From the NCBI GenBank assembly GCA_036320915.1, contig JAXBDG010000015.1, positions 992,001-1,056,000 of the forward strand: DNA of 64,000 bases. The letters are read 5' to 3'. The notes beneath the pieces are model-generated. The model ran no database searches and had not been told where the DNA came from. It worked only from the letters and a program-made list of their open reading frames with translations. The stretch comes from Linnemannia elongata (taxonomy: Eukaryota; Mortierellomycota; Mortierellomycetes; Mortierellales; Mortierellaceae). A program made the position numbers and the translations under genes. Below, one piece after another: positions 43,577-56,123 of the stretch (within the stretch, counting starts at the first letter, position 1; each line of letters begins with the position of its first letter).

Positions 43577-44158
43577 GCGTGTCGTACTGGAATTTCTAGG
43601 AATCGCAATTGCATCCTCCACCCACGAGGGACAATTTTTTCTCTTTTTCCCAGTGAGCGTTCTGCATCCCTTTCTGTGTCCCTTTTTGTGTGTCTAGAGC
43701 GGCAACAATTTGTTTGTTTTCTCTTGCTCCTTCCTCCTCTCTTTTTTCACACTTCTTTCTCCCCTCCCATACACATATACATATTGCCATCCACCCTTGC
43801 TTGTTCCCTCCTTCCTCCTCCTCCTCCTCCTCCTCCTCCTCACCTTCGTCAGTGGTCAACCTCCCTTTTATCTTCAAAACCCACTTGGCCGTCCCGACAA
43901 CCTAACTCATCCTTCTTACACTCCCTCATCCTTCATCCATCTTTTTGACTCTTCTTCATACACATTCAATTACCCATCCCGACCCGACACTCATCCAACA
44001 TACCAAAAACACAACAATACTCAACTCTCTCTCTTACACACACAGCACTCATAAAACTCATACAGGACATACTCTGACGCGTTTTTTTTCCGGCACTCAA
44101 CAGGACCAGGAATTTTGCCCACCTCACACTGCATATACACATATTCTAGACCCTCATC
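43577..44158. other. Promoter and leader of the sirtuin gene
   Basis: CT-rich leader with a CCT microsatellite at 43807-43841 (about ten units) and CA-rich sequence up to the ATG. No TATA box is seen. Confidence 0.5.
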
Positions 44159-44613
44159 ATGTTGACGATCGACCTCAGCCAGCAATCGCAGGACGTCTTG
44201 TCGGATAGACACCTCCAAAAAGTGACCGACGTCATGCTCAAGGCTAAAAAGACCATTGTTGTTACCGGTGCAGGCATTTCTTGCAGCAGTGGTATTCCGG
44301 TAGGTCTTCAAGCCTAGTTTTTTTTTCTATTGTCTTTCAGCTGTCGTAAGCTACCAGTGGCTCTCTTTCTGAGAGCATAGTGCACCCTTTCTCTTTTGGT
44401 TGTGTATCGTCTCTTCCGCTCTTTCTTCCTGTGCTGACTGTGGAGCTACCGACACCACCCACCCTTTGTCTTTTTTTTTGTTGTTGTTTTTCAACAGTGT
44501 TAAGCTGAAAATATCATGACTGGCAGATGGATTGAATGGATTAAGGAGGCACAAACTTTCTAGACTTCTGTTTGTATTTTTTCATGGTGGTCCTTCTGCT
44601 CCTTTTTTCTTAA

Positions 44614-44644
<31 letters not shown>

Positions 44645-46057
44645 CTTTTTTTTTCTTTATTTTTCTTTTTTTGCATACACACACCTCGTTCCCACTTGTT
44701 TCTTTACCCCCTTTTTTTCCGACTGCATAATGATGGCAATTGGTTCTCCTTTTGTTACCTTCCAATAGGATTTCCGCTCAGCAGATGGATTATACAATCT
44801 GGTCAAGAAACAATATCCCGACACAGTTTTGAAGGGCAAGGATCTTTTCGATGCCAACCTGTTCCGCGACTGTAAAACCACGGCAGTCTTTTACACCTTC
44901 ATCTCGGAGCTTCATGCTCAGACACTGAAGGCCAAGCCAACACCTACCCACCACTTTATCAAGATGCTTTCGGAACGCGGCAAGCTCCTGCGGTGCTACA
45001 CACAGAACATTGATTGTCTTGAGGAGGAGCTGGGGATGGATACGAGTCTGGTGTGCGACAAGGGCAAGGTCAAGAAGGATGTCAATGTAGTTCAGCTTCA
45101 TGGATCCCTTAGGAGGCTCAAGTGCACACTCTGCAGTGAGCCTTATGGCTTCCAGACAGATTACCAGAAGGTTTTCAAGGAGGGAGATGCACCCGGCTGC
45201 CCAAAGTGCGAGCTGTATGGTAAGTTGAGAGGAATTTGAAACAATCAAACAAACAATATCTGACCAGTCAATTCATTCGGACTGGTTGATAGGATGCTAG
45301 CGATTGATCAAAGAAAAAACGACAATGAATTAATTTTTTCTTTTTAATTTGAATCTTATTAGATGGTATTCGTGTTGCGCAAGGAAAGCGGAAGGTGGCT
45401 ACAGGAACATTGCGACCAGATATTGTTCTTTACAATGAAAACCACCCATTTGGAGATGCGATTGGCAAGATTCAGAGTAGCGATCTTTCGCGGTCACCAG
45501 ATGTCCTGTTGGTGATGGGAACTTCGCTCAAAGTCCATGGATTGCGTCTGTTGGTCAGGAAGGCAGCCAAGATTGTGCATGGGAACAAGAAGGGATGCGT
45601 CATCTTGGTCAACAAGACCCCTGTTGTCGGCAAGGAGTGGGCAGGCGTGTTTGACTACTTTGTCGAGGGCGAGACGGACGGTTGGTGCAGCATTGTCGAG
45701 AACGCGATTCGTCAGGTTAAGGTCCAGACCAAGTTGCCGTTCAAGCCCTTGACCCCTACTCAGACGGATGCGCAGACACAGATGGCGAAGGTAATGACAG
45801 ACGAAGCAGTGATGGGCGAGAAGGAGTCGGAGAAGATGAAGAAGAGGTCTGTCGTGAAGAAGACGAACGAGAAGAAGACGGGGGAGAAGAAGTCGGCAGA
45901 GACGAAAAGGACTGTGACCAGGTCAACAGCAGCAGCAGAGAAGACGGTTGTTAAGCGGAAGCGTGTCCAGGACAAAGAGAACCAGCTTCCTCTGGCGTTC
46001 ACAAAGAAGCAGAAGGCAACCACCGCAACCAGGGCATTGGCATCAAAGAAGGTCTAA
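44159..46057 (+). CDS. NAD-dependent histone deacetylase, Hst3/Hst4-type sirtuin
   Basis: Three exons: 44159-44299, 44769-45219 and 45363-46057, GT-AG, phases consistent, for 428 residues. The NAD pocket is VVTGAGISCSSGIPDFRSAD (residues 34-53). TQNID lies at 125-129, the catalytic His158 in VVQLHGSL, zinc Cys166, 169, 191 and 194, and VMGTSLKVHGLRLLV completes the Rossmann fold. The Cys-containing GAGISC and SSDGLY-like continuation place it with fungal Hst3/Hst4, which remove acetyl groups from histone H3 Lys56 after replication. The C-terminal 110 residues are Lys/Glu-rich and basic (KRKRVQDKEN), a likely nuclear-localisation tail. Intron 1 carries a 29-base poly(T). Confidence 0.87.
44616..44644. 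repeat. Poly(T) homopolymer, 29 bases
   Basis: Inside intron 1 of the sirtuin gene, part of a longer T-rich stretch that precedes the acceptor by about 125 bases. Confidence 0.9.
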
Positions 46058-47441
46058 TAGCATAACTACACACATAATTCCAAAGCAAAAGCATGCAAAA
46101 TCGTTGTAACTCGTGGGAGCCTAGGGTCACCTGATTGTGCATGGAAATAACTTTTTTTTGAGTTGGTGACGTTTTTTTGTTGATGGAAAATAAGGATAAA
46201 AGGATTTTTTTTCTTTGAGTGCCTGTCAGGACAAAGGAAAAAAAAAAAAAAAAAAAAAGCTGGTGGGAGGTGGTCGAAGCGAGAGAGAGTGAGGTGAGCG
46301 AGTGAGTGGAGTGAGGCCTGTTGAAAGCGAGATTTGATTGTCAAGTCATCGAGGCTGACTACTTCTCCTTCTCTTTTCTCCTTTCTCTTCTCTTCCTCCT
46401 CCCACTCTCCCCTCCCTCCTCTCGTCACCTCTACTTCTCCTTGTTCTACCTCCTCTTGTCCATCCTTCTTATCCCCTTCCCTTGAGTCAGATACCCTCCA
46501 CTGTCCTCTAGGCAAGCTCAACAAACAACAAACCTCCTCCCACGTTTTTTTTTCTTCTCTTTCCTTTAACCTTTTCGCGCCACCATCGCTTGACACTCTC
46601 AAGAAGTACCTGATTTGTGTTCGCCTGACGCCACTCGGTTGTTTCTCCTCCCTCCTTCTCCCACTCCACTTCAACAAAACGTAAGCTAATCAACCACAAC
46701 AACGACTATAGCTATAGCTACAGCAACAACAACTATAGCGAGAAAGGCAATGGCAACAATACCACACCAATCCACGAAAAAATCCACACTTCCCAGTGGG
46801 CCTTACTACGATTTCGAACCTATGGATGTCCCGTCAGCCCCTGTGTTTTTTTTTCCTGGGAACACTTGGTCGCCTTCTTTTCCTTTCTCCCTTCCCCTTC
46901 TATCACCTGTTTTCCGTGGTCGATGAATGAACAATAGACTTTCTTGCCACCAGTTTGCTGTCTTTGTTTTGCATGCAGCAGAATATTTTTTTATTTATTT
47001 TTTTTTGGTTGTTTGTTTTGTGCCGCCTTTTCCCCCTGGGCCTGGTATAGACTTTTAAAAAAAAATAACAACTACCCTTTCTTTTCTTTGTTTTTCGTCT
47101 TTCCTTTGCTCACACTTGGCAAGCGACAAACTCACACACACACACACCTCCACTCCTCCCCAACTTTTGTATCTCTCCTGTTCCCCCTATTGTATTTTTT
47201 TTTGTCTTTTTTTTTTTTTACCATCGCCGCACTTGTACTTTACAACAACAATCGTCGTTACTCATTGTGCTTTGTGTACGAAACTCACCTTCTTTCTTCC
47301 CGAGGGAAAAAATAAGGATGCCGATGTGGTTTTACACCCAGGTCGACTGTCGGTGTTCTCTTGGACTATTTCACTAACCGTCCATTGGTCCGTGTGCACT
47401 CTCTCTTTGTTCACTTTCTAGAACCAGACGAAACAACAACC
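46058..47441. other. Intergenic and leader of the transportin gene
   Basis: No gene is seen. It contains an A-run (46238-46258), a CT-rich tract (46360-46460), CTATAG microrepeats (46708-46738), a CA repeat (47130-47147), and T-rich sequence up to the transportin ATG. No clear TATA box. Confidence 0.5.
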
Positions 47442-50400
47442 ATGCTCAACTGGCAACCTCAGCCCGAGGGGCTTAACCAGCTCATCCAGCTCTTGAAGGA
47501 CTCCATGTCCTCCAACAACGCTGTCCAGAACCAAGTTCGCGAGGTATGTGTCAACAACACGAGAAGGGTCTCCTGAACATATGCACCTTAGTCTATATAT
47601 GCACCTCTTCTGTCATCGGGACGCAGTTGCGAAAAAAAAACCCCCCATAAGACAAGGATTCAGGGATGGGCACGTCAGTCAATTGGAGGAAGTGGTTACT
47701 TTTAGGCTATTGCTACCAGATGATGAAAAGGCGCTTTGCTTCGAGATCGACGTTACAACATACTGGATCCTCATGTCTGCTTCCACAACCTCACAGCAAC
47801 AGAGTCTTTTCTTTGTGTTGCCGAGCAGTGCGTGTTCACCACACAAACGCACATATGCATACACAGATATCTTACGCAATCGGCGGCTAACCACATAATC
47901 ACTCGTTGACTTTCTCATCGTATAGCAACTTGAGTCGTTCAGAAACGTCCCCGATTACAACAACTACCTTATCTACATCTTGACCCAAATGCCTCAGGAG
48001 CTTCCTACGACCCGCCTGATTGCTGGGCTTTTACTCAAGACCAACATTCAGATGTACGGCAGTGATATCAGGGAGGATGTCCTGGAGTACGTCAAGGCCC
48101 TCGCCCTTCGCCACGTTGGAGATCCCGATGCCGACGTTCGCAACACTCTCGGAACAGTTATCACCACCATCCTCTCCAGGAACTCCATTATGAGTTGGCC
48201 CGAGGTTTTGCCTCACTTGATGAGCCTCTTGGATTCCCAGGACCCTAACGTCGTTGAGGTACGCTCCTGTTTCATTGTATTTTAATTGCCATCGTATTGA
48301 CCTATTTATCACGCCTTCCACGTGGATCTTATGTGGTTGCCTAGTCGATACTAAACTGCGCCTCTCACTTTTCATGACCACCTCTTGATGCTGTAGGGTT
48401 CGTTCAAGGCCTTGGTCAAGATTTGCGAGGATTCCAGCGACGAGCTCGATATGGAGATCAACGGCGAGAGACCCCTCAACTTCATGATCCCCAAGATCAT
48501 CACCTACTTCCAGTCGCCCGTCGTTTCCATTCGCGTCTGCGCTTTGACTTGCATCAACCAGTTTATCACCAGAAAGTCGCAGTCCTTCATGGTCAACGTC
48601 GACGCGTTTGTCGAAGGTTTGGGTCAGCTTTCGAACGACAACCACCCCGACGTTCGCAAGCATGTGTGCCAGGCTATGGTCATGTTGCTCGAGGTTCGCC
48701 CCGACAAGCTTATCCCCCAGATCAACAACGTTGTCGAGTACATGCTTTACTCGACCAAGGACGACGACGAGTCTGTTGCATTGGAGGCTTGCGAGTTCTG
48801 GTTGGCCTTTGCTGAGCAGGATGCCTTGACCGACCACTTGCGCCCTCACTTGAACCGCGTTATCCCCGTCCTTCTCCAGGGTATGGTCTACAGCGAGCTC
48901 GACATTATCACTCTCGACAACGACGACGAGGATGCCTCCGTTCCCGATCGCATTGAGGACATGAAGCCTCGCTTCCATCACGCCAAGACTCACACCGCTG
49001 AGAACACTGCCACAGGATCTAACGATGGTGCTGGCAGCGACAATGGCTTGGATGACGATGATGAGGATGATGATGAGGATGATGATGATGAGGACGATAT
49101 CTACATGGAGTGGAACCTCCGCAAGTGCTCTGCATCTGCCCTGGATGTGCTTTCCGCTGTCTATGGAAACTCCATGCTCGATATCCTCCTGCCCCTTCTC
49201 CAGACTGAGCTCTTCCACGCCGAATGGAAGCACAGAGAGTGTGGTATCTTGGCCTTGGGAGCTGTTGCTGAGGGTTGCATGTCCGGAATCGAGCCCCACC
49301 TTCCCACTTTGATCCCCTACCTGATCCAGACCCTCAAGGATCCCAAGTCCTTGGTCCGTGCTATCACCTGCTGGACTTTGGGTCGTTACGCCCGCTGGTG
49401 CGTCTTCCCTACCAAGCCCGAGGATCGCCCTCTCTACCTCGTTCCCTTGATTGAGGGTCTTTTGAGCATGGTCAGCGACAACAACAAGCGTGTTCAGGAG
49501 GCTGGATGCAGTGCTTTCGCTACTTTGGAGGAGGAAGCTTGCGACGCCTTGGTTCCATACCTTTTCGGCATTCTCCAGACTTTGGTCCACGCGTTCTCGA
49601 CCTACCAGCAAAAGAACTTGCTCATTTTGTATGACGCCATCGGAACTCTCGCCGACAGCGTTGGAAACGCCCTCAACAAGAAAGAGTACATTGACCTTTT
49701 GATGCCTTGCTTGATTGAGAAGTGGCAGCTTTTGCAGGACGACGACAGAGATTTGTTCCCTCTGTTCGAGTGCTTGTCTTCTGTCACCACCTCCTTGGGC
49801 CAGGGCTTCTTGCCTTTTGCTCCCCCAGTTTTCGAGCGTTGCGTTAAGATTGTCCACTCCAACTTGATGCAGTCCCAGATGCACTCCCAGAACCCCGATA
49901 ATGTCCCCGCTCCCGACAAAGACTTTATGATTGTCGCTTTGGATCTTCTCAGCGGTTTGACCCAGGGTTTGAACACCAGTGTCGAGAGCTTGGTTGCCTC
50001 TAGCCAGCCTAGCGTTCTCCAGATCTTGAGCATCTGTCTCGCTGTAAGTGCTTAGTTGCTGGCTGTTGTTGATGTTGACCTTTCACATTCTCATATTCAG
50101 AAACTAACTAACGGTGCGGTTTTTGGTTGTCTATTTTTTTTTGTAGGATTCTTCGGCCGAAGTTCGCCAGTCGTCCTATGCTCTCTTGGGAGACCTCGCC
50201 ATTAGCTGCTTCTTGCACATCAAGCCATACTTGAACGCTTTCATGAACGAGTTGATCAACCAGATTCAGCCCAACACCGAGTACGTCTCTGTCTGCAACA
50301 ACGCCGCCTGGGCTGCCGGAGAGATTGCTCTTCAGTACCGCGAGGGTATGGCCGTTTGGGTCCAGCCTTTGCTTGAGCGCTTGATCCCCTTGCTCACCAG

Positions 50401-50895
50401 CGAAACCACTCCCCGTACCCTTTTGGACAACTCTGCCATCACTATTGGTCGTCTCGGATTGGTCTGTCCTCAGTTGGTCGGACCTCACCTGGAGGTGTTT
50501 GCTGAGGCCTGGTGCCACACTTGCCGTACTATCCGCGATAACGAGGAGAAGGACACTGCTTTCCGCGGTCTCTGCGAGATGATCCAGGTCAACCCCCAGG
50601 GTTTGATCAAGAGCCTTGCTCCTTTCTGCGATGCCGTTGCTCAATGGAGCGAGGTTCCCCAGGAGCTCGACCAGCAGTTCGGCAAAGTATGTTCTTCCAC
50701 TTTTGTTCTTCCGAATCAATCAATATTCTGAACATCAAGGAGGAGACTGAACGCGTTTCTAACATATAATATTTTCGTGCCACTTTATAGATCTTGTTGG
50801 GATACAAGAACATGATGGGAACCGCATGGGATGCCTTTGCTGCTTCATTGGCACCCGATACCAGGAACCGCCTCGCTCAGCGCTACCAATTGTAA
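47442..50895 (+). CDS. KAP104: Transportin / karyopherin beta-2 (Kap104-type)
   Basis: Five exons: 47442-47543, 47926-48258, 48397-50043, 50147-50686 and 50791-50895, GT-AG, all phase 0, for 908 residues. The start MLNWQPQPEGLNQLIQLLKD matches transportin-1. HEAT repeats run throughout (for example LPHLMSLLDSQDPNVVEGSF, IPQINNVVEYMLYSTKDDDE). An acidic H8 loop of about 17 Asp/Glu lies near residues 364-380, the feature that lets RanGTP expel cargo. C-terminal repeats that bind PY-NLS cargo are complete (AAWAAGEIALQYREGM, LLGYKNMMGTAWDAF). It imports PY-NLS proteins such as hnRNPs into the nucleus. Length and layout are normal for the family. Confidence 0.92.
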
Positions 50896-51394
50896 AAACA
50901 CCACAGCGGACATTGGCGGGCGGCTGTCAGGACCAGATCGAGTCAATAAGCAGCGTCCCGCCCTACCAACCATAACCCCAAAAAAAAAAAAAAAAAATCG
51001 AGCGTAAGGACAATAGGACTCTACAAAACAAAAGGAATATTACAAGAGGGATTGGGTTTGGGATTTTTTTCTTCAACATTCATAAAACATCAAAAAACAA
51101 AAAACAAAAAAAAGGTCAACCATTTTCTACGTTTTTACTTTCACAACAGGCAACATTTTTTTTCTTACTTTCACTTTTTTTTTTCGCGTCTTTTTAATTT
51201 TATTCTTTTACTTTTCTTTGGGCATTTTTTTTAAGGGACAAAAGGTATTATGCCTGGACCTTCATGTACGATTACGGACACACTGGACTCTTTCCAGGCA
51301 TAAGAAAAAAGAGGGATAGAGCAACAACAACAACAAAGCAATAAATCTAAAACATTAAAAAACACAATGTGTTTCGATTGTTATGGTCGATGAA
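50896..51394. other. Convergent 3' spacer
   Basis: Shared 3' region of the transportin and aldo/keto reductase genes. A-runs (50980-50997) and T-rich sequence; no gene is seen. Confidence 0.5.
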
Positions 51395-53183
51395 CTAGCA
51401 GACGTCGGTGCTGTCCCAGCAGTAGCGCGTTCTTTCGCCTTCTACAGAGTATGCGTCCAGGGCAGCCATATCCTAACAGTCGACCAATCAGTCAATGATT
51501 GTATGTTAGAGGTTGAACAGCGAGATACATGCGAATATCAAGGTCAGTAAGAAGGCAGGATAAGAGAAGATATTTTACCTGGTCGTCAATCGCAAAAGAA
51601 AAGAGGTCGATGTTACTCCGAATCCTTTCAGGATGCGTAGATTTGGGGATGACAACAGCGCCATGTTGAAGACCCCAACGGAGCAAGATCTGAGCAGCGC
51701 GTCGCGGATATTCCTCCTTCTCCTCCTCCTCTGACAAATGTGCCGTTGTTGAAGTGACATGGGCAAAGTACTTGCGGATCAACCCAGGCATGATATCGAG
51801 TGCGCCAGGTAGAGGCGCGGTATTGTAATTGGAGTCCATTGCGGGTGGGGGTGGAGGTGTCAAGGAGACGAGCCGCGATTCACCAAGACTGGAGTATGCC
51901 TGAGCTTGAATCCTGTGAACTTGACAGTAGTCGACCAGGGTCTTTTGGAACAGACGTGGATGCATTTCGAATTGGTGGACGTGTGGGATTACCATGGTCC
52001 TTGCAAGTGGCGCTCCTGTTTCTGTTGCTGTTGCGGTAGAGTTTTGGTGATGACCATGACTCTTGTGAGGTCGCTCGATGAGCTGCGCGAGGTGGGCGAG
52101 GGTGTAGTTGCTGACGCCGATGGCGCGGAGTTTCTTGGCGTGGTAGAGATCCTCGAGAGCGCGCCAGCTTTCCATTCTGTTGATCGCGTTCTGTGGGTCT
52201 GTCAGCTTTAGTCTTGCAGTGCTAGTAAAGGAGATTGGGATACAAATGGGAAGGAGGGATGTTAGACCTGGATTGATGTCGCGCAGTTCTCTTGTACAGA
52301 CTTGGTCATGGTTTTGGATGTTCTGTAAGTAGCGGTTTCCTTACCCTGGCCAGTGGATCAGGTAGAGGTCAATGTAGTTCACTTGAAGGTTGCGTAGCGA
52401 ATCCGTGACAGCTAATGTTATATGGAGATGTAAAAAATTTGTGCCATCAGAAAGGATGTCCTTCTTCAAATGATTATCATGACTACTTGTAAATCCGGGA
52501 AATACGCGCTTCTTTCGTGATTACTCACTCACCTTGGTAACACGCATCGTAGCCTTGATCCTTAGGAGCTGCGAAGAGGATATTATTTAGAGAGTTAATT
52601 AATCATCCTCGCTCGTAGTTATTCGCCGCTTAGCAAAATGACGACACCATGAAATGACGACCAGGAATGAAGTGGATAGTTACAAGGGTGTTACAAACTT
52701 ACCGAGTTTGCTGGTCAAAAAGATGTCCTGGCGAGTCAGTCCAGGAACCAAGTTTTGTTCAAGGATGCGTTTGAGACTGTTACCGATCGCGGCTTCATTC
52801 CTGTAGACTGTGGCGGTGTCTGAAAGATAATGAAAGAGCGAGCAAGGAAAAGTTGTTTAACGTGAGAATTTGCGCTCAATGATGGGTACAGAGTGCATGG
52901 CATGTTCTTTGCAAGGACATGGCTTTTACCGATGAGTCGATACCCAGACCGGAGGGCTTCAAGGAGGCAGGTGTCGAGCGTCTCTTGGTCTCGAACCCGG
53001 TACGTGCCCACTAGAGGTTTTGTTTTCGCGCGAAAAAGTAAGAAAAGGTTGAGTGAGAGTCTTCAAACATTACTGGCGAGAAAGATTCGCTTAAGGTCGT
53101 TTGTTGTCCATGGGGAGAGACATACATCCGACAGAGGGCATTTTGACGCCATTGGAGAGAGTGTAGATTCTTGGAACAGCCAT
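51395..53183 (-). CDS. Aldo/keto reductase
   Basis: Seven exons: 53183-53126, 53010-52930, 52819-52703, 52568-52533, 52411-52345, 52221-51579 and 51472-51395, GT-AG, phases consistent, for 359 residues. The AKR tetrad is complete: Asp47 and Tyr52 in DTATVYRNEAAIG, Lys84 in FLTSKL, His117 in YLIHWP. The barrel strands LRAIGVSNYTLAHL, HQFEMHPRL and AYSSLGESRL follow, then the cofactor end VVIPKSTHPERIRSN, which carries the K-S-x-x-x-x-R pattern for NADPH. Two insertions lengthen the protein beyond the usual 300-320: a Gln/Thr-rich loop (SHGHHQNSTATATETG) and an AHVTSTTAHLSEEEEKEEYP segment. The substrate is unknown. The gene starts 206 bp from the Eco1 gene, divergently. Confidence 0.85.
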
Positions 53184-53389
53184 TCTTAGCATGTGCACAA
53201 TGGAGTTGTTGACAGGTGAAGAGGATTATAGTTGAGAAAGTGAAATGAGGGTTTTTGCTGCTGCTGCAGGTCACAAAATTTTAAAGTGCTCGGACGAGCA
53301 AAAGTAGTGGCGTCTCTCTTTCACTCTCTTCTCTGTTGCCACAACCCCTTTTTGTTTTGGTTTCGATCAACCTCCATCGACGTGTGCCA

Positions 53390-55670
53390 ATGAACACGCC
53401 TGCATCGTCCTCAACTGCCAGCTCTGCCTCTGATGTCACCTCTAGTCCCGGGCCAGACACTCCCAAGAGGTAAATTACCCTCTTGTTCACATAGTAATCA
53501 GATTCCTTCTTTACACATACTTCCACCCCTTGACCTTACTAACGTTAAATAACTTGCTTCTAGAGAGTACAAGTTCCACGCGCCCGTGAGGAAGACTTAT
53601 GGAAGGGCAAAGCCCGCAGAACAGCAGAGGTCATCCTCTCCAGACCCATGGTCCAGTCAACTCTCCTACTCACCCTCCAACAGCACCAACACCAGTCCTG
53701 TCCAGCAACGTCGATCACGGTTATCAGGATCATTTGGAGAGCTAGCTTCTTCCGAGACTTGGATGACTCCAACTCGAGGCACTCGTAAGCTGATTGATGA
53801 GCTGAAGCGTGCTAAACTGGATCTTGACAGTGACAGTGATGAGGATAAGGAGGAAGGTTCACAAGAGCTGGATATTGTCTTCAGGGTGAGAAAAGCCTCA
53901 ACAAGCACTACGCCCAGTCGGAAACGGCCACAGGCAGACGACGACGACGAGGATGTGAATGGAGAGGATATGAGTGACAATAATGGCGAAGGAACATCAG
54001 GATCTGGCAAGGCTGGCGAGCAGACAACTCCTTTGAGGCAGCGGAAACGGCAGCTTCTCGATTTGGACAGTTCTTCTCCTGTTAGAAGGTCTCCACGATC
54101 CGTCCAGGGACGGGACAAAGTAGATCTACAAGGCACCAAGGACGCTTTGACTCCGAGTTCATCGTCGCCTTCACCCCCAGCGTCGCCGTCAAGGAGGTCT
54201 ACCAGGACGAGCGTTGTCTTTCCTTCTTTAGTCACACCTGTCGGCTCGGCTTCCACAACGTCAACGTCGTTGGACCCTTCGATCCCTACCATTAAGACTG
54301 ATGGAAAGAAACCAGCACAGCAAGCTACATTATCATCATTCTTCGCTACTAAGGCAGGAGCAGGAACTGGAATTTTGAAAGGGAAAGCTGGAGTGGCCAA
54401 CAGTCAAAAGTCTACTTGTCGTGAGACCTCCTCTACTACCACCACAGGAACAGCAGACGGCAACCAACAAGTGGTCAAAAGGACAACCTCTGGACCCAGT
54501 ACGCCACATGAGGCACCCAAGAAGCTGGAACAACTCTTTTTGGCATTCTCAAAGGATCGGATCAAATCCAACGCCGCAAGCGTGACATCTACGTCAAAGC
54601 AAAGGCCTGTTACACCAACACGTCGACCCAACCAACTGCAACGCGAGGACGACAAGCTGAAACGGTATCATTGCCCACAGTGTGGGATGCCCTATGTCCG
54701 CGGCCAGCCCGAAGACGAACAAATTCATGACCGGTACCATCGAGCAGCGCTGGGCGGGATCGACTATCCTGGTTACAAGAATGAGGTCGTTGTTGCGCGA
54801 TTCAGGGATCAGGAAGTTGAGTCGAGTGCTGCTTCTGCTGGGCGTAATAGTAGTAATGCCAAGGGCAATTCGGTATCAACGTCTTCTGCTCCGTCATCAT
54901 CGTCGTTACTATGGGGAGAAGCGTCGAGCTCACGGATCGTCATGGTTTCGATGTCGGATGCTGGTCGTGCCTCTTCTGTCTCTGCCAGTGGCTCCAACTT
55001 TGAAAAGAAGAAGGTAAGACTTCTCCATTGCCAATTTGTTCGTGTGCTTATTTGAGATGTGTAAGATTAGCGGACTGTTATTAATTCGGGTTTATTGCAT
55101 TAGGTCAAGGAGGTGTTGGAGGTTGTAAACAAGGAGCTGGGCTCTGTGGAGTTTGATCCGGAGCAGTTGGACTCTTGCAAGGTGTTTTTGTATATCTCCG
55201 GCAAGAAGAAGGTCGTGGGCTGTGTCATTGCAGAACGGATCAAGGAGGGATTTGAGATCATGACACAGACGGCAGGGTCAAGATCAGGAGAGGCGTTCTT
55301 GGATTTCAAGACCGGCAGCGCCACATCTTCATGTACAAGTTTGTCGTCCGATTCCTTACCCTCAGGCGACAACAAGTCTACCGAAAAAAACGTGCAGGTG
55401 CAGCAACTGGACCAGGATCGAGGAGGGGCGGCTATCTTTTGCAGCAAAGTGCCTCAACCGGCGATCTGTGGGATCAATCGGATCTGGGTCTCATCACAGC
55501 ACCGTCGTCAAAAGATTGCAAGTCGCATGTTGGATGCGGTTCGGGAGCGGTTTATCTATGCTTGTAAGTTGGAGACCAAGGATTTGGCGTTCTCGCAGCC
55601 CACGGGTGATGGCAAGGCACTTGCGCGGCAGTACCTTGGCACTGAACGGTTCTTGGTCTATGTCGAGTAG
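53390..55670 (+). CDS. ECO1: Eco1/ESCO-type cohesin acetyltransferase
   Basis: Three exons: 53390-53469, 53564-55013 and 55104-55670, GT-AG, phases consistent, for 698 residues. The long disordered N-terminal half contains a perfect PCNA-interacting (PIP) box QATLSSFF at about residues 280-287. A C2H2 zinc finger follows with Cys397, Cys400, His415 and His419 (YHCPQCGMPYVRG, EQIHDRYH). The GNAT acetyltransferase domain ends with CGINRIWVSSQHRRQKIASR, SQPTGDGKALARQYLGTERF and LVYVE, all conserved in ESCO proteins. The enzyme acetylates Smc3 during replication to establish sister-chromatid cohesion, recruited by PCNA. The N-terminal half is longer than in yeast Eco1 (281 residues) and closer to animal ESCO layouts. 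Confidence 0.88.
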
Positions 55671-56123
55671 GATCATCTGATTCCTCTTTATTTTCCCGTC
55701 TTCTTGATCGGCACGTTTTTTCTCTGTTTTGTCCGCGTATCCTCTTACCTTTTTGTTTCCCTTCTGTACATTTTGTAACACTCCCACTCTCCTTTGTATC
55801 TTTAACTGCCTTTTTGTTACCTTAATATGTTCTTTCGCTGGACTCTGCGATCTTCCTACAACATACCCCTCTCCATGATAAAATATTGACTCTGACCAAG
55901 ACCTTGTTTCTTCCTCGTAAACGATGTTTTATGCGAGTTTGAATGAAAAAAAATGCTGGTGGGTTGTTTATTTGTCTGGTGGATAGAGTACAAGGATGCA
56001 AAAGTGTGAAGTGGAGAAGAAAGGGAGGAAAGGAGAAGAGAGGAGAAGAGAGGAGAGGGTAGAAGAGTGAAATGACTATACATGGTGTGAGCGTGTGTGT
56101 GCGCGCCTGTGTGTGTGTGTGAT
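55671..56123. other. Convergent 3' spacer
   Basis: 3' regions of Eco1 and the fucosyltransferase-like gene. GAGAAGAGAGGAGAAG microrepeats (56032-56057) and GTGTGT near 56093-56121. No gene is seen. Confidence 0.5.

Noticed and set aside
48031..49884. 617-codon open frame antisense to transportin
   Set aside because: It crosses a transportin intron and mirrors sense codons; low-complexity Val/Leu/Asp content. A shadow.
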